The notes: generated by a model not told the origin, from the sequence alone. DNA of 43,587 nucleotides from Rhodocyclaceae bacterium UBA1310 (GCA_002307175.1 DBTS01000001.1:34346-77932), one strand, 5' to 3'; counted from the first letter of the stretch, positions 24,342 to 33,429 are shown. Numbers and translations are program-made.

Positions 24342-24356
24342 CATATCAAGGATGCC

Positions 24357-25253
24357 ATGCGACGCCTCCCTCCACTTAACGCATTGCGCGTCTTCGATGC
24401 TGCCGCCCGCCATCTGAATTTCTCTGCGGCAGCCGAAGAACTGTGCGTCACCCACAGTGCGGTGAGTCACCAGATCAGGCAACTGGAGGCGTGGTTTGGG
24501 CACACTTTATTCTCTCGCCATGCCGGTGGAGTCAGCCTGAGCGATATCGGACGGCGCCTACAGCAGACTGTCGGCCCGGCGCTGGCGAGCCTGGAAGAAG
24601 GCACTGCGGCAATCCTGCGCACGCAGGCGCGCAGCGAGGTGACCCTCGGCGCACCGGGAAGCTTTCTCGCTAACTGGCTCATCCCCCGGCTGGAACGCTT
24701 TGAGGCGGCGTATCCCCAAATCCTGCTGCGGCTGCAAACCAGCACAGAAACCGAAGATCTGCTGCGTGGGCGTATTGACGCCCTGATCCTCAGTGGTGCC
24801 GCACCATGGCCTGCCGGCATGGCGACCACACCCCTGCTCGACGAGTGGATCGGCCCGGTTTGCGCGCCAGCCTATGCATTGAACTCACACCAGGCTGCCG
24901 AGTTACTGCGGCTTCCCCTGCTGCACACCAGCTCACGGCAGAGCGCATGGCAGGATTGGGCCAAGGCTCACGAGCTGGGCACCGGCCATTGGAGCAAAGG
25001 GCGCCATTTCGATCACCTGCCCCTGATGCTCGAAGCGGTGCGCGCCGGGCTGGGCATCGGCATTGCGCCGGCACTGCTAGTGGAACGCGAGTTGGCAGCC
25101 GGCACCCTGCGCGCACCGTTTGGCTTCGAACCGGGGCCTCATGCCTTTACGCTGTGCCTGGAAAGCGCCCGTACTGACAACCATTCGCTTGACACACTGC
25201 GCGCCTGGCTGCTTGAGGAGGCTGCAGCCAACCAGATCCCCGCCCACAGCTAG
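24357..25253 (+). CDS. trpI: LysR-type activator TrpI
   Basis: A 298-residue LysR-family protein of the GcvA/AmpR/TrpI branch. The N-terminal helix-turn-helix reads LNALRVFDAAARHLNFSAAA, then HSAVSHQIRQLE. The effector domain starts at about residue 90 with TLGAPGSFLANWLIPRLERF and ends with LEAVRAGLGIGIAPALLV, both close to Pseudomonas TrpI as I remember it. ATG 24357 is chosen, with AAGGA 5 bp upstream; an in-frame TTG at 24318 would add non-family residues. Its place divergent from trpBA makes the assignment strong. It ends 19 bp from the convergent GGDEF-EAL gene. Confidence 0.92.
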   Translation: MRRLPPLNALRVFDAAARHLNFSAAAEELCVTHSAVSHQIRQLEAWFGHTLFSRHAGGVSLSDIGRRLQQTVGPALASLEEGTAAILRTQARSEVTLGAPGSFLANWLIPRLERFEAAYPQILLRLQTSTETEDLLRGRIDALILSGAAPWPAGMATTPLLDEWIGPVCAPAYALNSHQAAELLRLPLLHTSSRQSAWQDWAKAHELGTGHWSKGRHFDHLPLMLEAVRAGLGIGIAPALLVERELAAGTLRAPFGFEPGPHAFTLCLESARTDNHSLDTLRAWLLEEAAANQIPAHS

Positions 25254-25272
25254 CCCCCTGCCTGGAGCGCGA

Positions 25273-28200
25273 TCACTGCCGCGCCGTGAGATCATGCACA
25301 TAGCGTGAAAACGGTAGCGTCTCCTGCCCTGCGGAGGCCAAGCCCCGCGCCAGCATGTCCATGAAAACATCATTACTCACCGGAGGGCAGAAAAAATACC
25401 CTTGCGCTTCGCGACAGCCTTCGCGCATCAGGAAATCCACCTGGGCACGCGACTCGGCGCCCTCCGCGATCACATCCAGCTTGAGGCTGCGCCCGAGCTG
25501 GATGATCGCACGCACGATGGCGGCATCATCCGGATCGTCAACCATGTCTCGCACGAAGCCCTGATCGATCTTCAACCGATCCACGGCAAAACGTTTCAGG
25601 TAGGACAACGACGAGTAACCGGTACCAAAATCGTCGATCGAGAGGCGCACGCCAAGGCTCTTGAGACGCTGCACGGTTTCCAGCACATCCTCGGCATTTT
25701 CCATGAGCAGGGATTCCGTCAGCTCAAGTTCGAGGCACTCTGGAGAGAGCCCTGTCTCGTTGAGAACATCCCTTACCGCCATGACAATATCATCACGCCG
25801 GAACTGCAGGGCAGAAATATTGACGGCCACCACCACCTGCCTGACGCCGCGGTTGTACCAGCCAACGGCAAACCGGCAAGCTTCACGCAGCACCCAGCGC
25901 CCGATCGGCACGATCAAGCCGGATTCTTCTGCAATCGGAATAAACCGCTCCGGCGGCACGTTTCCCAGGGTGCTCGAATTCCAGCGCACCAGCGCCTCGC
26001 ACCCAACAATGGCTCCGCTCTCCAGGCGCACCTGGGGTTGCAGGCAGACAGACAGCTCGCCGTGGTCAAGCGCGAGACGCAGGTGATTCTCGATCTGCAG
26101 CCGCTCCATGGCATTCGCATTCATTGCCTCAGTAAAGAAGCGGTAGGTATTGCGACCGTTTTCCTTGGCATGGTACATCGCCGTATCGGCATTTTTCATA
26201 AGGGTACTGGCATCGACTCCATCGCTCGGATAAACCGATATGCCAATCGAAAACGACGTTCCGAGCATATGGCCATCCACTTCGAACGGCTCGGCCAGCC
26301 GGCGCAAAATCTTGTCGGCCACCCGCGCTGGCGCCTCGACATCGGCAATCTCGGGCAGCACGATGATGAACTCGTCACCCCCCTGACGGCAGATCGTGTC
26401 GGCATCCCGCACGCAGTGACGCAGGCGCTCGGCGACTGACTGCAGCAGCCTGTCGCCAGCCATGTGCCCGAGTGAATCATTGATGGTCTTGAAACGGTCC
26501 AGATCCAGAAACAGCAGGGCCACCACACCATTCTGCCGTTCAGCACGCACCAGTGCCTGCTCCAGCCTGTCCTGGAACAGCGTGCGGTTAGGCAGGGTGG
26601 TGAGGGGATCGTGGTGGGCCAGGAAGGCAATCCGTGCTTCACTGGCCTTGCGCTCGGTGATGTCAGAGAACACCGCCACGTAGTGTGTGATGGTATTGGC
26701 ACGATCACGCACCGCAGCAACCGAGAACCACTCTGGAAAATCCGTGCCATCGCGACGGCATTGCCAGATCTCGCCCTGCCACGAACCTTTGTCGGCAGCT
26801 TCGCGCCAGATCTCATCGTAATAACGCAGGCTGACGAGCGAGGACGCCAGGATCTCGGGCGCCTTGCCCAGCACCATGTCGGCAGAGAACCCGGTCAAAG
26901 CGCAGAATGCCTTGTTGACCGAGAGAATGCGGCGCTGCGCATCGGTGATCAGAATGGCTTCGACACTGTGATCGAACACGGTTGCAGCCAGGCGCAGTTC
27001 CTCCTCGGCACGCCGTTGCGCGGTCAGATCGTTAAGGGTAAGCACCACCGGATGCAATCCGGTGTGCGGATCCCTGTCAAGGGGCTCAGCTTTTGCCAGC
27101 ATCCACCCGCGTGAGCCATCGCGCCGGTCAATGCCCACCACAGCCGCTGCAGGACTTCCGAAATACCGCGCCCGCGCCCCCGGCAGTTCTTCAATCGGGC
27201 AGGCTGAGCCATCTTCCCGCACAAAGCTGTAACCCTCCGGTTCCTGCAGGGGCGGAAAGCTCTCTTCCTGCTCCAGCCCGTAGAGCCTCCGCGCCGCCGC
27301 ATTGGCAATAATCACAGCCCCCCGTGCGTCGCGCATGATGACCCCCTCGCGCATAGCGGCCAGAATCGTCCGCAGCCGCCCTTCACTCTCCCGCAATTCG
27401 TTCTCGGCATGCTTGCGTGCGGTGATATCTTCGATGACTTCCATGAACTGACCATGCTCACGCCAGGACGGCACCTGCGAGAGCGTCAGGTTGACCCAGA
27501 CATGCGACCCATCGCGGCGAACCATGCGCTTTTCGATGGAATGTGTGAGCGTTTGCGCTTCACCCCCCAGCAGACTCTGCAGCAGCCGTTCGTTGGCGTC
27601 CTGATCGTCGGGGTGCGTCAGTTCCCGGAATTCCTTTGTCAGCAATTCCGCTTCCGTATACCCCAGGATCGCGCAGTAGCGCTGGTTCACGCGCAGATAG
27701 CGGCCCGCCAGGGAACTCAGGCAAAACCCCACCGCAGCCTGTTCGAAAATTCCCTGGAAACGCGCCTCGCTATCTTCAACTGCCGCTTTCGACGCCTTAT
27801 TGACGGAGACATCCACCCAGATCCCGCGCATCCCGATGACATGCGTCTCATGCGGGTGATTGGGCGCCCGCAGATCACGGACATGAATCTCGCCGCCATC
27901 TGCCGCCAGCATCCGGTACTCACACTCGCGCGCAAGCCCGCTGACCATGACATCACGGAGGAAAGCCAGCACACGATCTCGGTCGGCCGGATGCAGATGC
28001 GCCAACCAGAATCCGGACTGACGCCACGCTTCAAGCGGAAAACCAAGCAGCTGCTCACCCGGCCCGGACATATAGGTAAACGCATTCGAGCCAATGTCAT
28101 ATTCCCAGACCACGACATTGGCACCTTCCACGATCATCCGGTAGCGCGCTTCGGAGAGCTGGAGCAGCCGGGTACGTGCAGAAAGCTGCTGCAACTGGCG

Positions 28201-28392
28201 CCGGTACAGCAGAGCGGCCGCCAGCAGCAACAGCACGACGACGCTGATGGCCAGTGCACTGCCAGGCACCGCCAGAAGATCCACCGGTGCCGACCACGCA
28301 CGCAGCGACGCACCGCTCAGCCCCAGGCCAAGCACAAGGCGAATGCACGAGAGAATCCGGCGGCCCGGCAGGCACGCGGAATGCAGTGCCAA
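25273..28392 (-). CDS. Membrane-bound PAS/GGDEF/EAL c-di-GMP enzyme
   Basis: A 1039-residue protein. Two N-terminal hydrophobic segments (about 13-35 and 48-62) lead into about four PAS domains (near 80-200, 210-330, 335-465, 470-590), then GGDEF (about 595-755) and EAL (about 775-1020). The cyclase motif GGDEF at 671-675 is intact, and an inhibitory RxxD site (RDAD) sits five residues before it. The phosphodiesterase motifs EAL (799-801), ELTES, IDDFGTGYSS and KIDQGFV are intact too. Either activity is therefore possible, and the balance cannot be read. The start is probably TTG 28392, behind GGGGGGA; no ATG is available before the hydrophobic segments end. Confidence 0.9.
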   Translation of the reverse strand: MALHSACLPGRRILSCIRLVLGLGLSGASLRAWSAPVDLLAVPGSALAISVVVLLLLAAALLYRRQLQQLSARTRLLQLSEARYRMIVEGANVVVWEYDIGSNAFTYMSGPGEQLLGFPLEAWRQSGFWLAHLHPADRDRVLAFLRDVMVSGLARECEYRMLAADGGEIHVRDLRAPNHPHETHVIGMRGIWVDVSVNKASKAAVEDSEARFQGIFEQAAVGFCLSSLAGRYLRVNQRYCAILGYTEAELLTKEFRELTHPDDQDANERLLQSLLGGEAQTLTHSIEKRMVRRDGSHVWVNLTLSQVPSWREHGQFMEVIEDITARKHAENELRESEGRLRTILAAMREGVIMRDARGAVIIANAAARRLYGLEQEESFPPLQEPEGYSFVREDGSACPIEELPGARARYFGSPAAAVVGIDRRDGSRGWMLAKAEPLDRDPHTGLHPVVLTLNDLTAQRRAEEELRLAATVFDHSVEAILITDAQRRILSVNKAFCALTGFSADMVLGKAPEILASSLVSLRYYDEIWREAADKGSWQGEIWQCRRDGTDFPEWFSVAAVRDRANTITHYVAVFSDITERKASEARIAFLAHHDPLTTLPNRTLFQDRLEQALVRAERQNGVVALLFLDLDRFKTINDSLGHMAGDRLLQSVAERLRHCVRDADTICRQGGDEFIIVLPEIADVEAPARVADKILRRLAEPFEVDGHMLGTSFSIGISVYPSDGVDASTLMKNADTAMYHAKENGRNTYRFFTEAMNANAMERLQIENHLRLALDHGELSVCLQPQVRLESGAIVGCEALVRWNSSTLGNVPPERFIPIAEESGLIVPIGRWVLREACRFAVGWYNRGVRQVVVAVNISALQFRRDDIVMAVRDVLNETGLSPECLELELTESLLMENAEDVLETVQRLKSLGVRLSIDDFGTGYSSLSYLKRFAVDRLKIDQGFVRDMVDDPDDAAIVRAIIQLGRSLKLDVIAEGAESRAQVDFLMREGCREAQGYFFCPPVSNDVFMDMLARGLASAGQETLPFSRYVHDLTARQ

Positions 28393-28482
28393 ATCCTATC
28401 CCCCCAAAGAAGATGACTCACGATGGCGGCATCAAAGCACCGCCTGTTTCCTCCCCCGGCAGGGATACCGGGATGCTTCGTT

Positions 28483-28511
28483 TTGGCATGAAGATGCCAG
28501 ATTCTTATATT
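28483..28511 (+). promoter_or_regulatory. Sigma-70 promoter with overlapping inverted repeat for the glycosyltransferase gene
   Basis: TTGGCA (28483-28488) and TATATT (28506-28511) are 17 bp apart, each one base from consensus. TGGCAT/ATGCCA arms (28484-28489, 28494-28499) overlap the -35, a possible operator. The start near 28518 gives a leader of about 178 nt. This promoter is the only clear content I see in the 303-bp gap 28393-28695. Confidence 0.6.
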
Positions 28512-28695
28512 GCAGACATATTGCATGAAAACCCTACTCACAAAGAAGGAACTTGCTCACACTTTTATCCATCCGATCCCTGCCGTCTGCTCTGCGTCAA
28601 CGCCGCGGGCCCCTCCCCATTGCCACCCAAGGCTGCAACACCGCCGTCACATGTCCGTCGTAGAGTTGCAACACACTCCACACAGCATGCCCGCC

Positions 28696-29853
28696 ATGAA
28701 CATCCTGATGATTTCGGACGTGTATTTCCCGCGTATCAACGGGGTTTCCACCTCGATTGAAACATTCCGCAGCGAACTCACCCAGCTTGGCCTTGCCAGC
28801 TGTCTGGTAGCGCCGGCCTATCCACAGGGGGCCGAGCCGGGGCACCAGGATGTTGTGCCGATCCCGTCGCGCTTTCTGCCGCTTGACCCGGAAGATCGCA
28901 TGATGAAGAGATCCGCCATCCGGGAATGGATGCGTACCCAGCCACGGAAATTCGATCTGGTGCACATCCATACGCCTTTCGTGGCCCATTATGCGGGGCT
29001 GGAAATAGCCCGCGCCCTGGATGTTCCGGTCACTGCGAGCTATCACACCTACTTTGAGGAGTATCTGCACCATTACGTGCCCTTCCTGCCCCGAAGAACA
29101 CTCAAGGCAGTGGCGCGCCGGTTTTCGCGCCGGCAGTGCAACGAACTTGATGCCGTCATCGTGCCGTCAAAGGCTATGGCCGAAACCCTGCTCGAATACG
29201 GCGTCACCCGGCCCCTGCACATCCTGCCGACAGGTCTGCGCGAAGAACGCTTTGCGAACGGGGATGGAGAGGCATTCCGTCGCCGCCACGGCATTCCGCC
29301 GGAACGCCCGCTGCTCCTGTTTGTCGGCCGCGTGGCCTTCGAGAAAAACATCGAGTTTCTGCTCGACGTGGTGCAGCGCGTGCGCCAGACACGCCCCGAC
29401 GTTTTGTTCCTGATCACCGGAGAAGGCCCCGCCCTGGCCGGACTGCGCAAGAGCGTACAGACCATGGGGCTGGAGGAAAACGTGCGCTTTCTGGGCTATC
29501 TGGATCGGCGTCAGGCCCTCACTGACTGCTATCAGGCAGCAGATCTGTTCGTATTTGCCTCACGCACGGAAACCCAGGGTCTGGTGCTGCTTGAAGCCAT
29601 GGCTCTGGGCTGCCCGGTGCAGGCGCTCTCCATCATGGGCACCCGGGATATCCTCGAAAACACGCCGGGTGCCATTGTGGCGGAAGATAACCCGGCCACC
29701 TTCGCAGCACAGACGCTGAGCCTGCTGGAGGATCGCACGCGGCTCAAACAGCTCGGGGAAGCTGCCAGAGCCAGTGCCAGACGCTGGTCCGCCAGGGAAA
29801 TGGCACAGCGGCTGGGGCAGGTCTATGAGGGGATGCTGAAAGCCCGGCAATAG
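28696..29853 (+). CDS. Family 4 glycosyltransferase
   Basis: A 385-residue GT-B fold enzyme. The N-terminal domain begins MNILMISDVYFPRINGVSTSIETF, typical of GT4 enzymes such as mannosyltransferases and glycolipid glycosyltransferases. The C-terminal domain has LLFVGRVAFEKNIEFLLD, LITGEGPALAGLR and the nucleotide-sugar site ETQGLVLLEAMALGCPV (the EX7E motif). The donor and acceptor are unknown. Starts at 28525, 28651 and 28687 are also in frame, but their extra residues are histidine/proline-rich and unlike the family, so ATG 28696 is preferred with moderate certainty. It lies alone between divergent GGDEF-EAL and convergent chemoreceptor genes. Confidence 0.87.
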   Translation: MNILMISDVYFPRINGVSTSIETFRSELTQLGLASCLVAPAYPQGAEPGHQDVVPIPSRFLPLDPEDRMMKRSAIREWMRTQPRKFDLVHIHTPFVAHYAGLEIARALDVPVTASYHTYFEEYLHHYVPFLPRRTLKAVARRFSRRQCNELDAVIVPSKAMAETLLEYGVTRPLHILPTGLREERFANGDGEAFRRRHGIPPERPLLLFVGRVAFEKNIEFLLDVVQRVRQTRPDVLFLITGEGPALAGLRKSVQTMGLEENVRFLGYLDRRQALTDCYQAADLFVFASRTETQGLVLLEAMALGCPVQALSIMGTRDILENTPGAIVAEDNPATFAAQTLSLLEDRTRLKQLGEAARASARRWSAREMAQRLGQVYEGMLKARQ

Positions 29854-29855
29854 CC

Positions 29856-29895
29856 AAAGTTGCAAAGCCCGCTCAGCGGGCATTGCCCAAACTTT
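29856..29895. terminator. Bidirectional terminator-like nested hairpin
   Basis: Inner arms GCCCGC (29867-29872) and GCGGGC (29876-29881) with loop TCA lie inside outer arms AAAGTT (29856-29861) and AACTTT (29890-29895). It sits just after the glycosyltransferase stop and before the convergent chemoreceptor stop. It gives a stem plus A/T flanks on both strands. Confidence 0.7.
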
Positions 29896-29904
29896 CTCCG
29901 GCAC

Positions 29905-31953
29905 CTACTCGACACGGAATTTTGCGACAGCCGAACTCATGGCGCCGGAGAGGCGCTTGAGTTCCGCGACCGCAGTCGCCGAATCCTGCGCAGATGCCGC
30001 CGTCGTTCCCGAAATCAAGCTGATGCGTTCCACTTCCAGCTCGATGGCATGACTGGTACCCGCCTGTTCCTTGAGCGCCAGTGCAATATCGGTACTGGCT
30101 TCGGCAATGCTGCCGGCCCCGGCACCGATCTCGCCAATCACCTGCTGGGCGTCGCGCACCGCGTCGACACCGGTCTTGACGATGCCAACCGCATTATGCA
30201 TGCCAACAACAGCTTCCTGTGCGCCAACCTGGATCGCCCCAACCATCACCGAAATCTCGCCTGTGGATTTGCTGGTGCGCTCAGCCAGCTTGCGTACTTC
30301 GTCGGCTACCACGGCAAAACCACGGCCCTGCTCACCGGCACGCGCTGCTTCAATGGCCGCATTGAGGGCCAACAGATTGGTCTGGTCGGCAATCTCGCGG
30401 ATGATGGAGACCACTGCGCTGATCTGCTGGGCGTTGGCATCAAGTTTCTCGATGTGCGCAGCAGCCTCATGCACGGAACTCTCGATTTGCGTCATCTGAT
30501 GTAAAACACCATCAGTCGTCTGCTGCCCGGCCTGGGTGAGGGCCAGGGTCTGCTGCGTCAGGTCTCGCGATTGCTGGGCACGATCACTGACGAGACTCAC
30601 ACTTCCCGTCATATGTTCGACTCCGGCTGCCATGGTTTTGGCAGCATCGCGTTGTGACAGCGCGGTTTCCGACAGGGCACTGGAGGTCCGTGCCAGATTC
30701 TGTGCGGTGGTTTCAATGGCTGCCGCATTGTGGTGCAGACCGGCAATCAGGGCCCCGACATTATGGGCGGTGGTATTGACGCAGCGCGCGATGATATCGA
30801 GTTCATTGCGGGTATTCGTGGCAATCGGGCGATCAGTACGTACTGTCATGTCACCTGCCCCCATCCGTTCCAGCATGCCGACCACCCCGCTGACCGGCCG
30901 CAGGCGATTGAGCATCAGCAGCCACAACAGCGCCCCAAGGGCTAGAGCAGCTCCACCACAGGCAATCAGGATGGTGTTGCGCAGGGAACGGCTGGCCTGG
31001 GTATAGTCTTCAACATACCCGCCACCGGCTACCGTCACGCCCCCCCAGGATTTTGTGCTCTCAAACGCCAGCAACTGGGTCAGCACTGCGCCGGATTCGC
31101 TCTTCCAGGGGTAATGCAGGAGGCCCTTGTCACTCTTGAGCAGCCCGTCAAAAGGATTATTGCCTGCTGCATCCGCCCCGTCCTTGAGCAGGTTCTGGCC
31201 TGCACGGGTCGGATGGAACATCAACACACCCTGGGCAGGGCCGGCGGTATTCATTACGAATCCATAGCCGGAACGCCCATAGGTCTGCTCATTGAGGGTG
31301 GCCTTGAGACTGGCCAGCACAGGGGCCAGATCAAAGCCGACGAACATGATTGCCACCACCCGGCCACCGGGGCCGATCGCGGGCACATATTTGGTCATGT
31401 AGACCTTGCCGAAGAGTGTCGCCACGCCCAGATAGGTTTCTCCGGCGAGCATCTTCGCGTAGGCCGGATGGTCATGGGCTAGCCTTGTGCCGATGGCACG
31501 CTCACCCTTTTCGTTTTTCAGGGAGGTGGTGACGCGGATGAAATCCTCTCCCTGGCGCACAAACAGCGTGGCAACACCACCTGTCATGCTGGAAAAATCA
31601 TCCACTTCCCGAAAATCCAGATTGAGCCCCCGCCCCTGATAACGCAGCACCGGTGCTTCAATGGCCCCCACCTGTGCGGTTTCATGCTCATCAACGGTAA
31701 ACCCCGCAGGAAAGTGCCCCACCAGAATGGCGGAGAGTTTGTCAGTCAGCCCGGTACTGATCTCATAGGCCGTATCCATCAGCTTGCGGGTGCCGTGAAC
31801 CTGACTCTGCAGGCTGCTCTGCACCTGCTCGAGCATCATGGAATCAGTTCGCTGTGACACGAACAGTGCCAGCACCAGAATGATTGCCCCGGATATTGCG
31901 ACCGACGCCGCGACGAACTGGTGTACCAGTGAATAGCTGCTTATTTTTCTCAT
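29905..31953 (-). CDS. Methyl-accepting chemotaxis protein with periplasmic Cache domain
   Basis: A 682-residue chemoreceptor. Transmembrane segment 1 is at about 13-33. A large periplasmic sensor of the Cache_3-Cache_2 type follows (DDFSSMTGGVATLFV, IGTRLAHDHPAYAKML, GYGFVMNTAG). Transmembrane segment 2 is near 327-349, then a HAMP domain (RPVSGVVGMLERMGAGDM), then the signalling coiled coil with the invariant hairpin tip NLLALNAAIEAARAGEQGRG. No C-terminal receptor-docking pentapeptide is seen. The ligand is unknown; Cache receptors often bind carboxylates or amino acids. A sigma-28-like promoter lies just upstream, fitting the flagellar/chemotaxis regulon, although no che genes are in the window. 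Confidence 0.95.
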   Translation of the reverse strand: MRKISSYSLVHQFVAASVAISGAIILVLALFVSQRTDSMMLEQVQSSLQSQVHGTRKLMDTAYEISTGLTDKLSAILVGHFPAGFTVDEHETAQVGAIEAPVLRYQGRGLNLDFREVDDFSSMTGGVATLFVRQGEDFIRVTTSLKNEKGERAIGTRLAHDHPAYAKMLAGETYLGVATLFGKVYMTKYVPAIGPGGRVVAIMFVGFDLAPVLASLKATLNEQTYGRSGYGFVMNTAGPAQGVLMFHPTRAGQNLLKDGADAAGNNPFDGLLKSDKGLLHYPWKSESGAVLTQLLAFESTKSWGGVTVAGGGYVEDYTQASRSLRNTILIACGGAALALGALLWLLMLNRLRPVSGVVGMLERMGAGDMTVRTDRPIATNTRNELDIIARCVNTTAHNVGALIAGLHHNAAAIETTAQNLARTSSALSETALSQRDAAKTMAAGVEHMTGSVSLVSDRAQQSRDLTQQTLALTQAGQQTTDGVLHQMTQIESSVHEAAAHIEKLDANAQQISAVVSIIREIADQTNLLALNAAIEAARAGEQGRGFAVVADEVRKLAERTSKSTGEISVMVGAIQVGAQEAVVGMHNAVGIVKTGVDAVRDAQQVIGEIGAGAGSIAEASTDIALALKEQAGTSHAIELEVERISLISGTTAASAQDSATAVAELKRLSGAMSSAVAKFRVE

Positions 31954-31982
31954 GATGCATCATCTCTGTTGACGTATTCGCT

Positions 31983-32009
31983 CTAACGGCAGACTAGATC
32001 GAAAGTTCA
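31983..32009 (-). promoter_or_regulatory. Sigma-28 (FliA)-like promoter for the chemoreceptor gene
   Basis: On the - strand TGAACTTT (32009-32002), 11 bp, then GCCGTTAG (31990-31983). This matches 6 of 8 positions in each half of the enterobacterial FliA consensus TAAAGTTT-N11-GCCGATAA with the exact spacing. The start would lie about 22 nt before the ATG. Confidence 0.5.
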
Positions 32010-32075
32010 ATCAGGATGATGCAATGAACCCCCATACCGGGAGTGGGAATTTCTCTTTTGGACATACACTGATAA

Positions 32076-32101
32076 GCGCTGCAGCGCCTTGCATTGCAAG
32101 G
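32076..32101. terminator. Two overlapping palindromes downstream of lysA
   Basis: A perfect 12-bp palindrome (GCGCTGCAGCGC, 32076-32087) abuts a second dyad with 7-bp arms around one base (32087-32101). They begin 27 bp after the lysA stop on the - strand. They could end the lysA transcript, but no T-run follows. Confidence 0.4.
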
Positions 32102-32127
32102 ACTTCAGGCCGCCACCCAACGCCCGC

Positions 32128-33363
32128 TTACATCTCCAGCGCGAGCAGTTCCGCTATGCTCTGGCGACGCCGGATCAGGCGCTGCGAGTCGCCATCCAGA
32201 AGGACTTCGGCAATCAGTGGACGACTGTTGTAGTTCGAGGACATGCTCGCACCGTAGGCGCCGGTATCATGCAGCACCAGCAAATCACCAACTTGTGCAG
32301 CCGGCAGAGCACGCGGCGTCACCACACCGCCCTCGGCCTGGGTAAACACATCTCCGGATTCGCACAAGGGGCCGGCCACCACCGTATCACGCAACGGACG
32401 CACGGCCCCGTCTGCCGGTATCACGCTGATGGCATGATAGCTGCCATACATGGACGGCCGCATCAGATCACTGAAGCCAGCATCGACCAGTACAAAGTGG
32501 TTGCGCCCGGCATCCTTGCTTGCCCGCACTTCGGTGAGCAACATACCGGACTCGGCCACCAGGTAGCGGCCAGGCTCTATCTCGAGCGACACCGCATGCC
32601 CCAGATGGTCAGCAATCTGGCGGCGTGCCGCATCCCACAAGCCAAAGTAATGCACTGTATCAATGACCGGATCATCCTGCCGGTAGGGTATCGACAGCCC
32701 ACCGCCGGCTGAGATTGCCTCGACATCCTGGCCGGACTGGCACACCAGCTGAACCATGGTGCCGCACACTTCCTGCAGGTGGGCATAGTCGACGCCGGAA
32801 CCGATGTGCATATGCAACCCCACGAGCCGGAGGCCATGCTGTGCCACCACGGCCAGTGCTTCTGCCAGTTCGGTATGCCAGATGCCGTGCTTGCTGTGCT
32901 CGCCACCGGTATTGGTCTTGTTGCTGTGACCGTGCCCAAAGCCCGGATTGATGCGCAGCCATACACGATGGCCGGGGGCACGGGCGCCAAGCTGGTGAAG
33001 CATGTCGATGGACCCGGCGTTCATCGGGATCTCGTTTTCGATGATTTTGTCCAGCGTCGATTCCGTCGCAATATCGGCGGTGAACACGATCTCGCTGCGC
33101 CCATCGCGCGAACTGAAGCCGGCACGCAGGGCACGTTCGACTTCCCCTTCGGAAACCGCATCCACCGCCACGCCTTCCTCACGCATCAGGCGCAGGATGT
33201 GGATATTGGAGCAGGCCTTCTGCGCAAAACGAATGGTGTCAAAGGCTTTCAGTGCGGCAATCCGGGCACGGATCACCGTGGCATCGTAGAGCCACAGGGG
33301 GGTGCCGAATTCGGCGGCCACACGCTGCAGGCGTGCCGCATCAAGAGGAATCTGCATGGTCAT
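32128..33363 (-). CDS. lysA: Diaminopimelate decarboxylase
   Basis: A 411-residue alanine-racemase-fold PLP enzyme that decarboxylates meso-diaminopimelate to lysine. The PLP lysine is in RFAQKACSNIHILRLM. Also present are HMHIGSGVDYAHL, the glycine loop SAGGGLSIPY, EIEPGRYLVAESG, the active-site cysteine motif CESGDVF and HDTGAYGASMSSNYNSRP. The whole sequence is strikingly like the E. coli enzyme, including NPGFGHGHSNKTNTGGE. ATG 33363 is chosen; TTG 33387 and ATG 33357 are alternatives, and none has a clear Shine-Dalgarno sequence. The divergent lysR makes activation by LysR in response to diaminopimelate very likely. Confidence 0.96.
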   Translation of the reverse strand: MTMQIPLDAARLQRVAAEFGTPLWLYDATVIRARIAALKAFDTIRFAQKACSNIHILRLMREEGVAVDAVSEGEVERALRAGFSSRDGRSEIVFTADIATESTLDKIIENEIPMNAGSIDMLHQLGARAPGHRVWLRINPGFGHGHSNKTNTGGEHSKHGIWHTELAEALAVVAQHGLRLVGLHMHIGSGVDYAHLQEVCGTMVQLVCQSGQDVEAISAGGGLSIPYRQDDPVIDTVHYFGLWDAARRQIADHLGHAVSLEIEPGRYLVAESGMLLTEVRASKDAGRNHFVLVDAGFSDLMRPSMYGSYHAISVIPADGAVRPLRDTVVAGPLCESGDVFTQAEGGVVTPRALPAAQVGDLLVLHDTGAYGASMSSNYNSRPLIAEVLLDGDSQRLIRRRQSIAELLALEM

Positions 33364-33388
33364 TGCCCGGTTGTTCAGGATGGGCAAA

Positions 33389-33429
33389 GCATGCCATGCT
33401 GTATCCTATTCAGTAAAATATCAATATTT
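33389..33429. promoter_or_regulatory. lysA-lysR intergenic control region with two dyads
   Basis: GCATG-C-CATGC (33389-33399) and AAATAT-CA-ATATTT (33416-33429) lie in the 88-bp divergent gap. A possible lysA promoter on the - strand is TTGAAT-18-TATTTT. LysR would be expected to bind here; which dyad it uses is not decidable by eye. Confidence 0.45.

Noticed and set aside
28510..28695. N-terminal extension of the glycosyltransferase from 28510 or 28525
   Set aside because: His/Pro-rich residues not typical of GT4 N-termini, and no ribosome-binding site; 28696 begins exactly at the conserved fold.
28515..28695. c-di-GMP riboswitch in the glycosyltransferase leader
   Set aside because: Neighbouring c-di-GMP enzyme prompted a look, but the conserved GEMM core is not visible.
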